DNA from: Deltaproteobacteria bacterium
GTDB lineage: Bacteria; Desulfobacterota; Desulfobulbia; Desulfobulbales; SURF-16
Direction of reading: 5' to 3'
Length of the DNA: 7,770 bases
Assembly: GCA_029939635.1 (NCBI GenBank)
Contig: JAOZSN010000136.1
Coordinates: 1 to 7,770 of the forward strand
The translations under genes were made by a program, and so were the position numbers. The notes beneath the pieces are model-generated. The model had not been told where the DNA came from. It searched no databases and saw only the letters and a list, made by a program, of their open reading frames with translations. Shown one piece after another: positions 1 to 6,933 of the stretch (position 1 is its first letter; each line of letters starts with the position of its first letter).

Positions 1-573
1 GGCGGATACTGTTGGCCATGGCTGTCTCTGCGCGGTAAGCGATCATCTTGACAGTCTGAGCTTATTGCTGTAACCCCTTTTTTCTGTTTATACGCCCTGC
101 ATTTTTGTCTCGGCTGAAGTAAGTTTTCCAAAGAAGAAAAAAGACCAGTCATACATTATATCACCAACTCAGGCTATATTTGGCTTCTTTGCTACTACAC
201 CAGCCAGCTTCATCAATGTGCTGGCTGGTGTGCTTGGCACAACAAATTCCGCCTTTCTCTAGTTCTCTGGAAATACGACGGTTTGCAGAGGTTTTCTGGA
301 GGCCTTATGAGTTTTCTGAACTTTTGGAATTAACTCCTGAAGTTCATGCTTACCTCCTAACAGCAGTCTAACTGCTCTTAATTTTGTGTCCACTTTTTCC
401 CTGCTAGCTCAATGGCAAGGTGTCCTATTCAATAGACCTTTTTACCCTCCCCTTTTTTTTGTTGCGGTGGAAAATCTGTTGGATGAAAATTATGAAACCT
501 GCGCTGGGTTCCCGCAAATGGGCCGGTTGTTTAGTGCTGGCCTTTCCGCTAATTTTTAGCTACACTTATTGTT
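1..573. other. Upstream region without a convincing gene
   Basis: No reading frame here looks like a recognisable protein. Short open frames enter from the left edge and stop within about 73 bases, so the tail of an upstream gene is possible but cannot be assigned. A TTGACA at 48-53 has no good -10 partner at 16-18 bp. The region holds a strong inverted repeat at 197-231 and a small one at 362-376 (6-bp arms, 3-nt loop, then a weak T-rich stretch). It also holds a 60-codon open frame (about 492-671) that starts with signal-peptide-like residues and runs into the next gene in another frame. The promoter of the downstream signalling operon presumably lies here, but I cannot place it. Confidence 0.6.
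197..231. repeat. Perfect 12-bp inverted repeat (hairpin)
   Basis: ACACCAGCCAGC (197-208) and GCTGGCTGGTGT (220-231) are exact reverse complements separated by an 11-nt loop. The GC-rich stem would be very stable in RNA. No T-run follows on either strand, so it does not look like a simple intrinsic terminator. It could be a regulator-binding palindrome, a leader-RNA structure, or the remnant of a repeat. It lies about 340 bp upstream of the YfiR-like gene. Confidence 0.7.
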
Positions 574-1158
574 ATGCATTGGCGTTCCCTATCCTTACAT
601 CGATCTGCCCGCTGGCTGATACCTGCCCTGATTTGTCTCATTGTCTTTATGCCTGCGCTGGGTTGCTGTGATTCCCCCCGGAATTACAAGATCAAAGCGG
701 GCTTTACCTATCGTTTTATTCTTTTTGGCGAATGGCCGGATGCGGCCTTTGTCGAAGATTCCAAGACCTTTACCATTGGTATTGTAGGAGAAAATCCATT
801 CAGTGATTTTTTTGGTCAGGTGGCAAATCGACCGGTGGATGGCAGAAAGCTTGTTATTCGCTATCTTTCTTTTGACGCCAGCCAGGAGGAATTGCGTGGT
901 TGTCAGCTTATTTTTATCAATGGCTCCCTGGTCAAGCAGGTTTCTCCTGTTTTGGCTAAGGTTGAGGGTTTTCCTGTTCTTACCGTTAGTGATATGGAAG
1001 GGTTCATTGACCATGGGGGTATGATAGCTTTTTTTAGTCGCCGTAACCGTATTAAATTTGCCGTAGAGCGGACCCGTGCCGCTCAGGTCGGCATTAACTT
1101 CCGAGCCCAGATGTTAAAAATGGCTGCTCAGGTTTTGGAGGATACTGATGCCAACTAA
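574..1158 (+). CDS. YfiR-family (DUF4154) secreted protein
   Basis: This 194-residue protein matches the YfiR/DUF4154 family, whose members are periplasmic regulators; in Pseudomonas, YfiR represses the membrane diguanylate cyclase YfiN. Residues 1-33 form a signal peptide, with several Arg/His, a hydrophobic stretch at 14-30, then GCC. C31 or C32 could be a lipobox Cys, but the preceding residues (A-L-G) are not ideal. The family signature follows: YKIKAGFTYRFILFGEWP at 38-55, IGIVG at 68-72, the GCQLIFI strand at 109-115, LTVSD at 136-140, and the C-terminal FFSRRNRIKFAV segment at 153-164 with INFRAQMLKMA. After the signal peptide only C110 remains besides C31/C32, so disulfides of the kind described for Pseudomonas YfiR look unlikely. 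ATG 574 is the first ATG after an in-frame stop at 550, but it has no obvious Shine-Dalgarno. Its 3' end overlaps the sensor kinase gene by 11 nt, pointing to translational coupling and a shared function. Family assignment is firm; the partner is inferred. Confidence 0.88.
   Translation: MHWRSLSLHRSARWLIPALICLIVFMPALGCCDSPRNYKIKAGFTYRFILFGEWPDAAFVEDSKTFTIGIVGENPFSDFFGQVANRPVDGRKLVIRYLSFDASQEELRGCQLIFINGSLVKQVSPVLAKVEGFPVLTVSDMEGFIDHGGMIAFFSRRNRIKFAVERTRAAQVGINFRAQMLKMAAQVLEDTDAN
1137..1141 (+). promoter_or_regulatory. Ribosome binding site of the sensor kinase
   Basis: GGAGG lies inside the last codons of the YfiR-like gene, 6 nt before ATG 1148. It supports the ATG 1148 start, which overlaps the upstream stop codon region by 11 nt, and suggests coupled translation of the two proteins. 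Confidence 0.7.
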
Positions 1159-3421
1159 ACTTCCTCCCCGTCCTTTGTATATTCGGATCTTAAGTCGACT
1201 GTCCATCCGTGATAAAATTTTGGTGGTCACCATGATAACCAGCTTTTTTGCCATGTTGGTGACCAGTGCTACCTTTATCACCTATCAATATTATGCCTTT
1301 CAGGATTGGTTGTTACAAAACCTGACATCCCAGGCTGAGATAATAGCCTATAATTCTAAGGGCGCCTTGGCCTTTGATGATCCCCGGGAGGGACGGGATG
1401 CCCTGCGCTCCTTAGAGGCAGTTTCTTCCATGACCGGTGCCTTCCTCTTTACTGCTGATGGTGTCCTTTTTTCCAGTTGGCAGCGTCTGGGGAGCCCTGA
1501 TTTCTCACAGACCGCGCCAGATTGGCAGGGTGCCAGGGAGGTAAATAACGAAGTCTTTATGGCCCGGCGTATTATGGAAAAAGAGTTGTTCCTCGGGACA
1601 ATTTTGCTCCGATCAAATCAACAGGAGCGTGCCGCGTTCTTGCGCAATAGTATGGCGGCTCTGGTGGTTTTGGTATTACTTTCCGGTGCCATTACCCTGC
1701 TGCTCTCAACCTGGCTACAAAAGATTATTTCCGGGCCCGTGGCTCATCTAGCGACTGTGATGGAGATGGTTTCGCAGCGTCAGGATTATAGTGTGCGGGG
1801 CACGCGCCACAGTGATGATGAGATTGGCGATCTTACAGATTTTTTCAATAATATGCTGGCCCAGGTGGAGAGTCGAGATCGCCAACTTCGTGAAAATGAG
1901 GATCTATTACAGTCGATCATCAACAACACCAATTCTGTTATCTATCTCAAAGATATGTCTGGTCGTTTTCTCATGGTTAATCGCAGTTTTCGGGAAATGG
2001 TGGTGACCAATTACGAGGATATTATTGGTCGTACTGATGCTGAGTTATTTCCTGCTGAATTGGCCGAAAAATTTGTCGAAATTGATCAACAGGTTGTTGA
2101 ACGGGGTGAATTAGTGGAGTCGGAGGAGGAGGCTCCCCATAGCGATGGTCTTCATACCTATATTTCGGCCAAATTCCCCTTACGTGATAGTCAGGGAGAT
2201 ATTTATTCCATCTGCGGTATCTCCACTGATATTACCGAGCGGAAGCAGGATGAGGAGGAGTTACGTCAGCTCCGTAATTATCTGAACAATGTTATTGATT
2301 CCATGCCATCGGCCCTTATCGGCCTGGATGCTGATGGTCGTGTCACCCGCTGGAATCGAGAGGCAGAGCAGCTTAACGGGCTTACCTTTGCCGAGACCAG
2401 GGGGGCGCTGTTAAGGGATGTCTTGCCTCAGTTTTCCTCCCAGATGGAACAGGTACAGGCAGCCATTCGTGATCGCCAGGTGAAAGAGACCAGTAAGTTC
2501 AGCTATAACCTGGATGGTGAGAATTGTTTTAAAGATGTAACCATCTACCCTTTGGTGGCGAATGGTATTGAAGGGGCAGTGCTGCGGGTTGATGATGTCA
2601 CTGAGCGTGTACAGATTGAAGAGATGATGGTGCAGACAGAGAAGATGATGTCTGTGGGGGGCTTGGCTGCAGGTATGGCCCATGAGATCAATAACCCCTT
2701 GGGCATCATGGTGCAGGCGGTGCAGAATATTGAACGGCGAGTATCTCCTGGTTTGGCTGCCAATGAGCACGTGGCTGATGATCTTGGGGTTCCCTTGGCT
2801 GCTATTCATGCTTACCTGGACAAACGCATGGTACTGGCCATGGTGGAGGATATTCGCGAGGCTGGCAACCGGGCTGCCAAGATTGTTGCTAATATGCTCC
2901 AGTTTTCACGGCGTAGTGAATCTGCCCTGCAGTATGCAGAGGTTGCCGAACTTATTGATCAGACCGTGGAATTGGCTGGGAATGACTATGATTTGAAGAA
3001 GAAGTATGATTTTCGTCATCTCAATCTTGTTAGGAATTATGACCACAATGTACCCAAGGTGAAGTTGGTGATTACCGAATTTGAGCAGGTTGTTCTTAAT
3101 CTTCTAAAGAATGCGGCCCAGGCCTTTGCTGATAAAGAGATGGGGGATGAAATACCTACCATTACCTTGGGGGTACGGCAGGATGGTAAATTTGTCAGGG
3201 TTGAGGTGGCTGATAATGGTCCTGGTATTCCAGAGGAAGTACGCAAACGGGTTTTTGAGCCTTTCTTTACCACCAAACCGGTGGGAAGTGGCACTGGTTT
3301 GGGGCTCTCTGTGTCATATATGATTATTACTAATAATCATAAGGGCAGTATGGAGGTGGAGTCAACACCTGGGGTGGGATCAGTTTTTACTATTCGTCTC
3401 CCCATAGCTCCAGCATCATAG
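1148..3421 (+). CDS. Sensor histidine kinase, CHASE8-like-HAMP-PAS-PAS-HisKA-HATPase
   Basis: A 757-residue inner-membrane sensor kinase. TM1 is at about 24-48, a periplasmic loop at 49-167, TM2 at 169-190 and HAMP at 191-243. The loop carries AEIIAYNSKGALAFDD (63-78) and a later FLFTADGVLFSSW stretch. This pattern resembles CHASE8, the sensor domain of YfiN. Two PAS domains follow, at about 252-364 (ending DITERK) and 376-487 (ending DDVTERV). The H-box is AHEINNPL with phospho-acceptor H512; N-box NLLKNAAQA 651-659; G1 DNGPGIP 689-695; F-box FEPFFTTK 703-710; G2 GSGTGLGLS 713-721. All catalytic motifs are intact. About 35 extra residues (530-565) separate the two DHp helices, a variant I associate with a Desulfobacterota kinase subfamily. 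The gene overlaps the YfiR-like gene and is followed after 41 nt by a receiver, its likely phosphorylation target. Proposed role: kinase whose activity is gated by periplasmic YfiR. Kinase identity is certain; the CHASE8 call comes from pattern matching by eye. Confidence 0.93.
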   Translation: MPTKLPPRPLYIRILSRLSIRDKILVVTMITSFFAMLVTSATFITYQYYAFQDWLLQNLTSQAEIIAYNSKGALAFDDPREGRDALRSLEAVSSMTGAFLFTADGVLFSSWQRLGSPDFSQTAPDWQGAREVNNEVFMARRIMEKELFLGTILLRSNQQERAAFLRNSMAALVVLVLLSGAITLLLSTWLQKIISGPVAHLATVMEMVSQRQDYSVRGTRHSDDEIGDLTDFFNNMLAQVESRDRQLRENEDLLQSIINNTNSVIYLKDMSGRFLMVNRSFREMVVTNYEDIIGRTDAELFPAELAEKFVEIDQQVVERGELVESEEEAPHSDGLHTYISAKFPLRDSQGDIYSICGISTDITERKQDEEELRQLRNYLNNVIDSMPSALIGLDADGRVTRWNREAEQLNGLTFAETRGALLRDVLPQFSSQMEQVQAAIRDRQVKETSKFSYNLDGENCFKDVTIYPLVANGIEGAVLRVDDVTERVQIEEMMVQTEKMMSVGGLAAGMAHEINNPLGIMVQAVQNIERRVSPGLAANEHVADDLGVPLAAIHAYLDKRMVLAMVEDIREAGNRAAKIVANMLQFSRRSESALQYAEVAELIDQTVELAGNDYDLKKKYDFRHLNLVRNYDHNVPKVKLVITEFEQVVLNLLKNAAQAFADKEMGDEIPTITLGVRQDGKFVRVEVADNGPGIPEEVRKRVFEPFFTTKPVGSGTGLGLSVSYMIITNNHKGSMEVESTPGVGSVFTIRLPIAPAS

Positions 3422-3462
3422 GCATTATAAGGGATAATAGGACAGGTAAACAGGAAACATGT

Positions 3463-3837
3463 ATGATTAAGATACTGCTTGTTGATGACGAAGAGAGATT
3501 GCTGCATAATCTCGCCTTCTTTTTTGAGGATGAGGGCTATGACGTTTTTGTGGCCGCCAGCGGTGAGGAGGCGCTGGAGATTTTGCGCAAGGAAGATATT
3601 AGTGCCTGTGTGGTAGATATGCGCTTGCCTGGCATTGATGGCAACGAGGTGATCCGTACAGCCGTTGATGAGGGGATTTTGCAGAAGTTTATAATTCATA
3701 CCGGCAGTACTGATTATCGCCTGCCCGCTGATTTACTGAAAAAAGGCATGGGTGGAAAACATATTTTCTTAAAACCAATTTCCGAGATGAATATCCTCGC
3801 TGAGGCAGTTGAGGCCCTGATTAAGGGTACATTATGA
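3463..3837 (+). CDS. Single-domain response regulator (REC only)
   Basis: A 124-residue stand-alone receiver with all key residues: acidic pair D8-D9 (LLVDDEE), phospho-acceptor D52 (VVDMRLPGIDG), T80 (IIHTGS) and K104 (FLKP). No output domain follows, so it would act by protein-protein contact or as a shuttle in a phosphorelay. AGGA at 3452-3455 precedes ATG 3463 by 7 nt. It sits directly after the sensor kinase gene, and its stop overlaps the start of the hybrid kinase by 4 nt (ATGA). The natural reading is that the sensor kinase phosphorylates D52 and that this protein talks to the hybrid kinase or to a distant target such as a motility or c-di-GMP component. The receiver call is certain; the target is unknown. 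Confidence 0.93.
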   Translation: MIKILLVDDEERLLHNLAFFFEDEGYDVFVAASGEEALEILRKEDISACVVDMRLPGIDGNEVIRTAVDEGILQKFIIHTGSTDYRLPADLLKKGMGGKHIFLKPISEMNILAEAVEALIKGTL

Positions 3838-5417
3838 CTTCTTTTGAGAATAAAAAATTATTAACCATTGATGACGAGGATGGTTTACGTCGTTCTATTC
3901 AGCTCTTTTTTGAGGATTCAGGATTTGTTGTCTTTGAGGCTGACAATGGTCGTGCTGGTCTGGAGGTCTTCCGGCAGGAGCAACCAGATATTGTCTTGGT
4001 AGATCTGCGTATGCCAGAGATGGATGGTCTGCAGGTGATCCGTACCCTGGCTGAGGAGGCACCGGATGTGCCTGTGGTTGTTGTCTCTGGTACGGGTATG
4101 CTGGAAGATGCCATTGAGGCAATCCGGGCTGGGGCGTGTGATTATATCACCAAGCCGGTGACAGATTTATTGGTTCTGGAGCACACGGTGAATAAGGCGC
4201 TGGAAAAGGCAGATCTGATCGCTGAAAATCGTATGTACCAGGAAAATCTTGAGGAGTTAGTGGAAAAACGCACCGCTGAATTGCGTCAAGCCCAGAAAAT
4301 GGAGGCCATTGGTACCTTGGCTGGCGGTATTGCCCATGATTTTAATAATATTTTAACTGGCATCATGGGGTTTGATGAATTAGCTCTTATGATTTGTAAG
4401 GATGAAAAGCTGACAGGTTTTCTTTTGGAGATCAAAAAGGGAGCGGATCGTGCTAAGGGCTTAGTGCAGCAGATTCTCACCTTCAGTCGCAAGGGCGAGC
4501 AGGATCAGTATCCCTTGCAGATGTCCCTTATCGTCCGTGAGGCTGTGAAGTTGATACGATCATCCATCCCTACCTCTATTGCCATGGCCCAGGAGATTTT
4601 GTCTGAGGCCACTGTGTTGGCCGATCCTTCCCAGATTCACCAGATTGTCATGAATCTATGCACGAATGCATATCATGCCATGCAGGGTGGTGGTGGGGAG
4701 CTTGGAGTTTCTCTGCGTGAAATTACAGTGCAGGATGGGGAACCTATTCTTGGTTTGGATCTTGCCCCTGGTCGCTATCTCGCCCTTCAGGTCAGCGATA
4801 CTGGTTGCGGTATGGATAAGGAGACCCAGGAAAGAATTTTTGACCCCTATTTTACCACCAAGGAGGCAGGACGAGGCACGGGTCTGGGGCTTTCTGTGGT
4901 GCACGGTATTGTCGGATCCTATGGTGGGCAGATCACTGTGTATAGTGAACCTGGTATTGGTACCACCTTTCATGTATTCTTGCCGATAGTGGATGAACCT
5001 GCTGCTACAATTGAGGAGGATGTGCAAAATCACGAGGATTTGGAAGGGCACGAGCGAATTCTTTTTGTTGATGACGAGTTGGTTATCGCAGGGCTTGCTC
5101 AGGAGGCCTTTGATTCCTTTGGCTATGATATCTCTGTTTTTACTGATAGTGTAGAGGCCTTTACTGCCTTTCAGGCTGAACCAAAGGGCTTTGATATTAT
5201 TGTCTCCGATATGACCATGCCGGATATGAATGGCGAGGAACTGGCTAAGGAAATATTGGCCATAAATAAGGAACAAGCCATTATCCTCTGCACAGGTTTC
5301 AGCGAGGTGCTCAATCGGGAAAGGGCATTGGCTATGGGGATTCGTGACTATGTACAGAAACCGGTTGCTATGGGTGAACTGATTCAGGTGATTAGAAAAG
5401 TTTTAGACAGTGAGTAG
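3834..5417 (+). CDS. Soluble hybrid kinase, REC-HisKA-HATPase-REC
   Basis: A 527-residue cytoplasmic protein with no membrane segment. REC1 spans about 7-122, with D13/D14, phospho-acceptor D57 (LVDLRMPEMDG), S85 and K107. A coiled-coil-like linker (125-155, EENLEELVEKRTAELRQAQ type) leads into the kinase core: H-box GGIAHDFNN with H168, N-box NLCTNAYHAM 274-283, G1 SDTGCGMD 321-328, F-box FDPYFTTK 336-343, G2 GRGTGLGLS 346-354. REC2 spans about 407-525, with D413/D414, D459 (VSDMTMPDMNG), T487 and K509. Every phosphotransfer residue is present. An N-terminal receiver that feeds a kinase suggests that phosphorylation at D57, probably by the upstream sensor kinase, controls autophosphorylation at H168 and transfer to D459. 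There is no Hpt or DNA-binding domain. AAGGG at 3823-3827 serves as ribosome binding site, and the start overlaps the preceding stop (ATGA). It is the last gene of the cassette. Confidence 0.93.
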   Translation: MTSFENKKLLTIDDEDGLRRSIQLFFEDSGFVVFEADNGRAGLEVFRQEQPDIVLVDLRMPEMDGLQVIRTLAEEAPDVPVVVVSGTGMLEDAIEAIRAGACDYITKPVTDLLVLEHTVNKALEKADLIAENRMYQENLEELVEKRTAELRQAQKMEAIGTLAGGIAHDFNNILTGIMGFDELALMICKDEKLTGFLLEIKKGADRAKGLVQQILTFSRKGEQDQYPLQMSLIVREAVKLIRSSIPTSIAMAQEILSEATVLADPSQIHQIVMNLCTNAYHAMQGGGGELGVSLREITVQDGEPILGLDLAPGRYLALQVSDTGCGMDKETQERIFDPYFTTKEAGRGTGLGLSVVHGIVGSYGGQITVYSEPGIGTTFHVFLPIVDEPAATIEEDVQNHEDLEGHERILFVDDELVIAGLAQEAFDSFGYDISVFTDSVEAFTAFQAEPKGFDIIVSDMTMPDMNGEELAKEILAINKEQAIILCTGFSEVLNRERALAMGIRDYVQKPVAMGELIQVIRKVLDSE

Positions 5418-5545
5418 CGGGACGGAATATCGCTTTGCTCTTTTCCTACGGGACGGTGCTAAAGCACCTACAGGGCGGCGTTCCACGCCTACGGTAATAC
5501 GCGGCCACTTTAGCTGATCCGTTAGCCGTAGGCGAGTCCGTCCTG
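5418..5545. repeat. Structured repeat-like intergenic element
   Basis: The element begins right after the stop codon of the hybrid kinase. Outer arms CGGGACGGA (5418-5426) and TCCGTCCTG (5537-5545) can pair over 9 bp with one G-U. Inside are a hairpin GGTGCT-AA-AGCACC (5455-5468) and a second arm pair CGCCTACGG (5486-5494) / CCGTAGGCG (5526-5534). CGGGACGG also recurs directly at 5449-5456, and CCTACGGGACGG (5445-5456) is echoed by CCTACAGGGCGG (5467-5478). It is richer in GC than the flanking genes and has no open frame. This combination resembles an interspersed palindromic repeat (REP/MITE-like), but copy number cannot be judged from one window. Confidence 0.55.
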
Positions 5546-5551
5546 TTTTTT
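5526..5551 (+). terminator. Possible terminator of the signalling operon
   Basis: The right arm of the structured element, TCCGTCCTG at 5537-5545, is followed at once by six T (5546-5551). It can pair with 5418-5426, or less well with 5449-5456, giving a stem next to a U-run on the + strand. The T-run overlaps the stop codon of the convergent trmFO. The pairing partner is about 110 nt away, so termination depends on how the inner part folds; confidence is modest. Confidence 0.35.
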
Positions 5552-6926
5552 ATCCTTTAACCGTTTTTACCCACTTTTCCATAGTTGCCAAAGCTATTTT
5601 GCTGCGAAAGGTTGCCTTGTCTCGTTTGCCAATACGCAAGCGGTTACGGCGACCTTTTTTTGCGTTGAGCTCTGTCTCGGACAGGGAGGCCTTGTATGCC
5701 TGTTTATCAAAGGACGGAAAGAGGCTGTAGTTGACGTTGGAAGGTTGGAAACGCTTTACCTCTCTATTGGTCAGGTGGTGGATGAGTGCACCATGGGCTG
5801 TTTTTTCTGGAGGGATGACAAGGTCACGAAGTAAGGCCAGTCGGGCTGCGTTGATGCCAGCTAATAAGCCCATGGCAATGGATTCTACATAACCCTCCAC
5901 CCCTGAAAGTTGGCCAGCCAGAAAGAGCATAGGCTGCTTTTTTACTTGTAGGGTTTGGTCGAGAATTTCAGGAGCACAGACAAAGGTGTTGCGGTGGATA
6001 GAACCAAGGCGAATGAAGTGTGCCTTTTCCATACCTGGAATGAGGCGAAATACCTTCTTTTGGCTTGGGTAGGTAAGCTTGGTTTGGAAGCCAACCATAT
6101 TATAATGATTGCCCTCCCTGTCTTCCATGCGGAGCTGGACAACAGCATAGGTGTCATGACCAAGGCGTGGGTCGGGCAGGCCAACGGGTTTCATGGGGCC
6201 AAAGCGTGGGGTGTCAATGCCCCGTTCCAGCATAACTTCAATGGGAAGGCATCCTTCAAAGTATTTTTTCTTTTCAAAGGAATGGAGGGGAACGGTGTCG
6301 GCCTTAGCCATGGCATCGGCGAAACGGAGATACTCCTCTTTATTCATCGGGCAGTTCAGGTAGTCGCCTGGGCCATCCTCATAGCGGGATGCCTGGAAAA
6401 TAATGGAGCGATCCAGGGAGTCAGCACTTATGATTGGCGCAATGGCATCATAAAAGGAAAGATGTTCCTGACCAGTGAGTTTCATGAGTGCAGCGGTGAG
6501 CGGTTCTGAGGTGAGGGGGCCAGTGGCCAGGATGGTTGGCTCGTTATGGGGAATATGGCTGATTTCCTCACGAATGATGGTGATATCTGGGTGGTTACTG
6601 ATTCTCTTGGTTATTGCGGCGGCAAATTTTTCACGATCAACAGCCAGTGCTTTGCCTGCTGGCACCTTGGTCTCTTCTGCCACATTCATGAGCAGAGAGT
6701 TGAGCTGGCGCATTTCTTCTTTGAGTAGACCCACTGCTGAAGTGGTATCGTCGGAGCGCATGGAGTTGGAGCAAACTAGCTCTGCTAGATTCTCTGAGGA
6801 ATGGGCTGGGCTGAATTTCGCCGGTTTCATATCGTAGAGGGTAACACTCACCCCCTGGTGTACGGCCTGCCAGGCTGCCTCGCAGCCAGCAAGACCCCCA
6901 CCGATGATAGTGATGTTTTCTTTCAT
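5550..6926 (-). CDS. trmFO: Folate/FAD-dependent tRNA m5U54 methyltransferase TrmFO
   Basis: TrmFO makes 5-methyluridine at position 54 of the tRNA T-loop, using methylenetetrahydrofolate as carbon donor and FADH2 as reductant. It acts in the cytoplasm. The 458-residue protein has the N-terminal FAD-binding motif IIGGGLAGCEAA (7-18), the family motif LVCSNSMRSD (50-59) with C52, and the FEGCLPIEVMLERG segment with C226, the position of a catalytically important Cys in the Bacillus enzyme. FLAGQLSGVEGYVESIAMGLLAG (335-357) is the conserved C-terminal FAD-contacting region, and SNVNYSLFP (396-404) is also typical. ATG at 6926 gives the expected N-terminus. No Shine-Dalgarno is visible before it (the upstream bases on this strand are pyrimidine-rich), and a long palindrome begins only 7 bp upstream. 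The gene lies 96 bp downstream of adk on the same strand and converges with the signalling operon. Identification is firm. Confidence 0.97.
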   Translation of the reverse strand: MKENITIIGGGLAGCEAAWQAVHQGVSVTLYDMKPAKFSPAHSSENLAELVCSNSMRSDDTTSAVGLLKEEMRQLNSLLMNVAEETKVPAGKALAVDREKFAAAITKRISNHPDITIIREEISHIPHNEPTILATGPLTSEPLTAALMKLTGQEHLSFYDAIAPIISADSLDRSIIFQASRYEDGPGDYLNCPMNKEEYLRFADAMAKADTVPLHSFEKKKYFEGCLPIEVMLERGIDTPRFGPMKPVGLPDPRLGHDTYAVVQLRMEDREGNHYNMVGFQTKLTYPSQKKVFRLIPGMEKAHFIRLGSIHRNTFVCAPEILDQTLQVKKQPMLFLAGQLSGVEGYVESIAMGLLAGINAARLALLRDLVIPPEKTAHGALIHHLTNREVKRFQPSNVNYSLFPSFDKQAYKASLSETELNAKKGRRNRLRIGKRDKATFRSKIALATMEKWVKTVKG

Positions 6927-6933
6927 GTGAAAG

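Noticed and set aside
2..73. Possible C-terminus of an upstream gene
   Set aside because: More than one frame is open at the edge and the residues are too few to recognise; it cannot be assigned.
48..76. TTGACA as a -35 box
   Set aside because: The sequence 16-18 bp downstream (TAACCC and neighbours) is a poor -10, and the site is more than 500 bp from the first gene.
234..255. TTGGCAC resembling the -24 half of a sigma-54 promoter
   Set aside because: No GC-containing -12 element at the required spacing.
180..371. 63-codon open frame starting with TTG
   Set aside because: No ribosome binding site, no recognisable family, and it spans the 12-bp hairpin. It is most likely a chance open frame.
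4656..5276. 206-codon minus-strand open frame inside the hybrid kinase
   Set aside because: Antisense of conserved HATPase and receiver motifs; no independent evidence of coding.
5955..6509. 184-codon plus-strand open frame inside trmFO
   Set aside because: It is the antisense shadow of a clearly coding gene. Its sequence shows no family features and it has no ribosome binding site.
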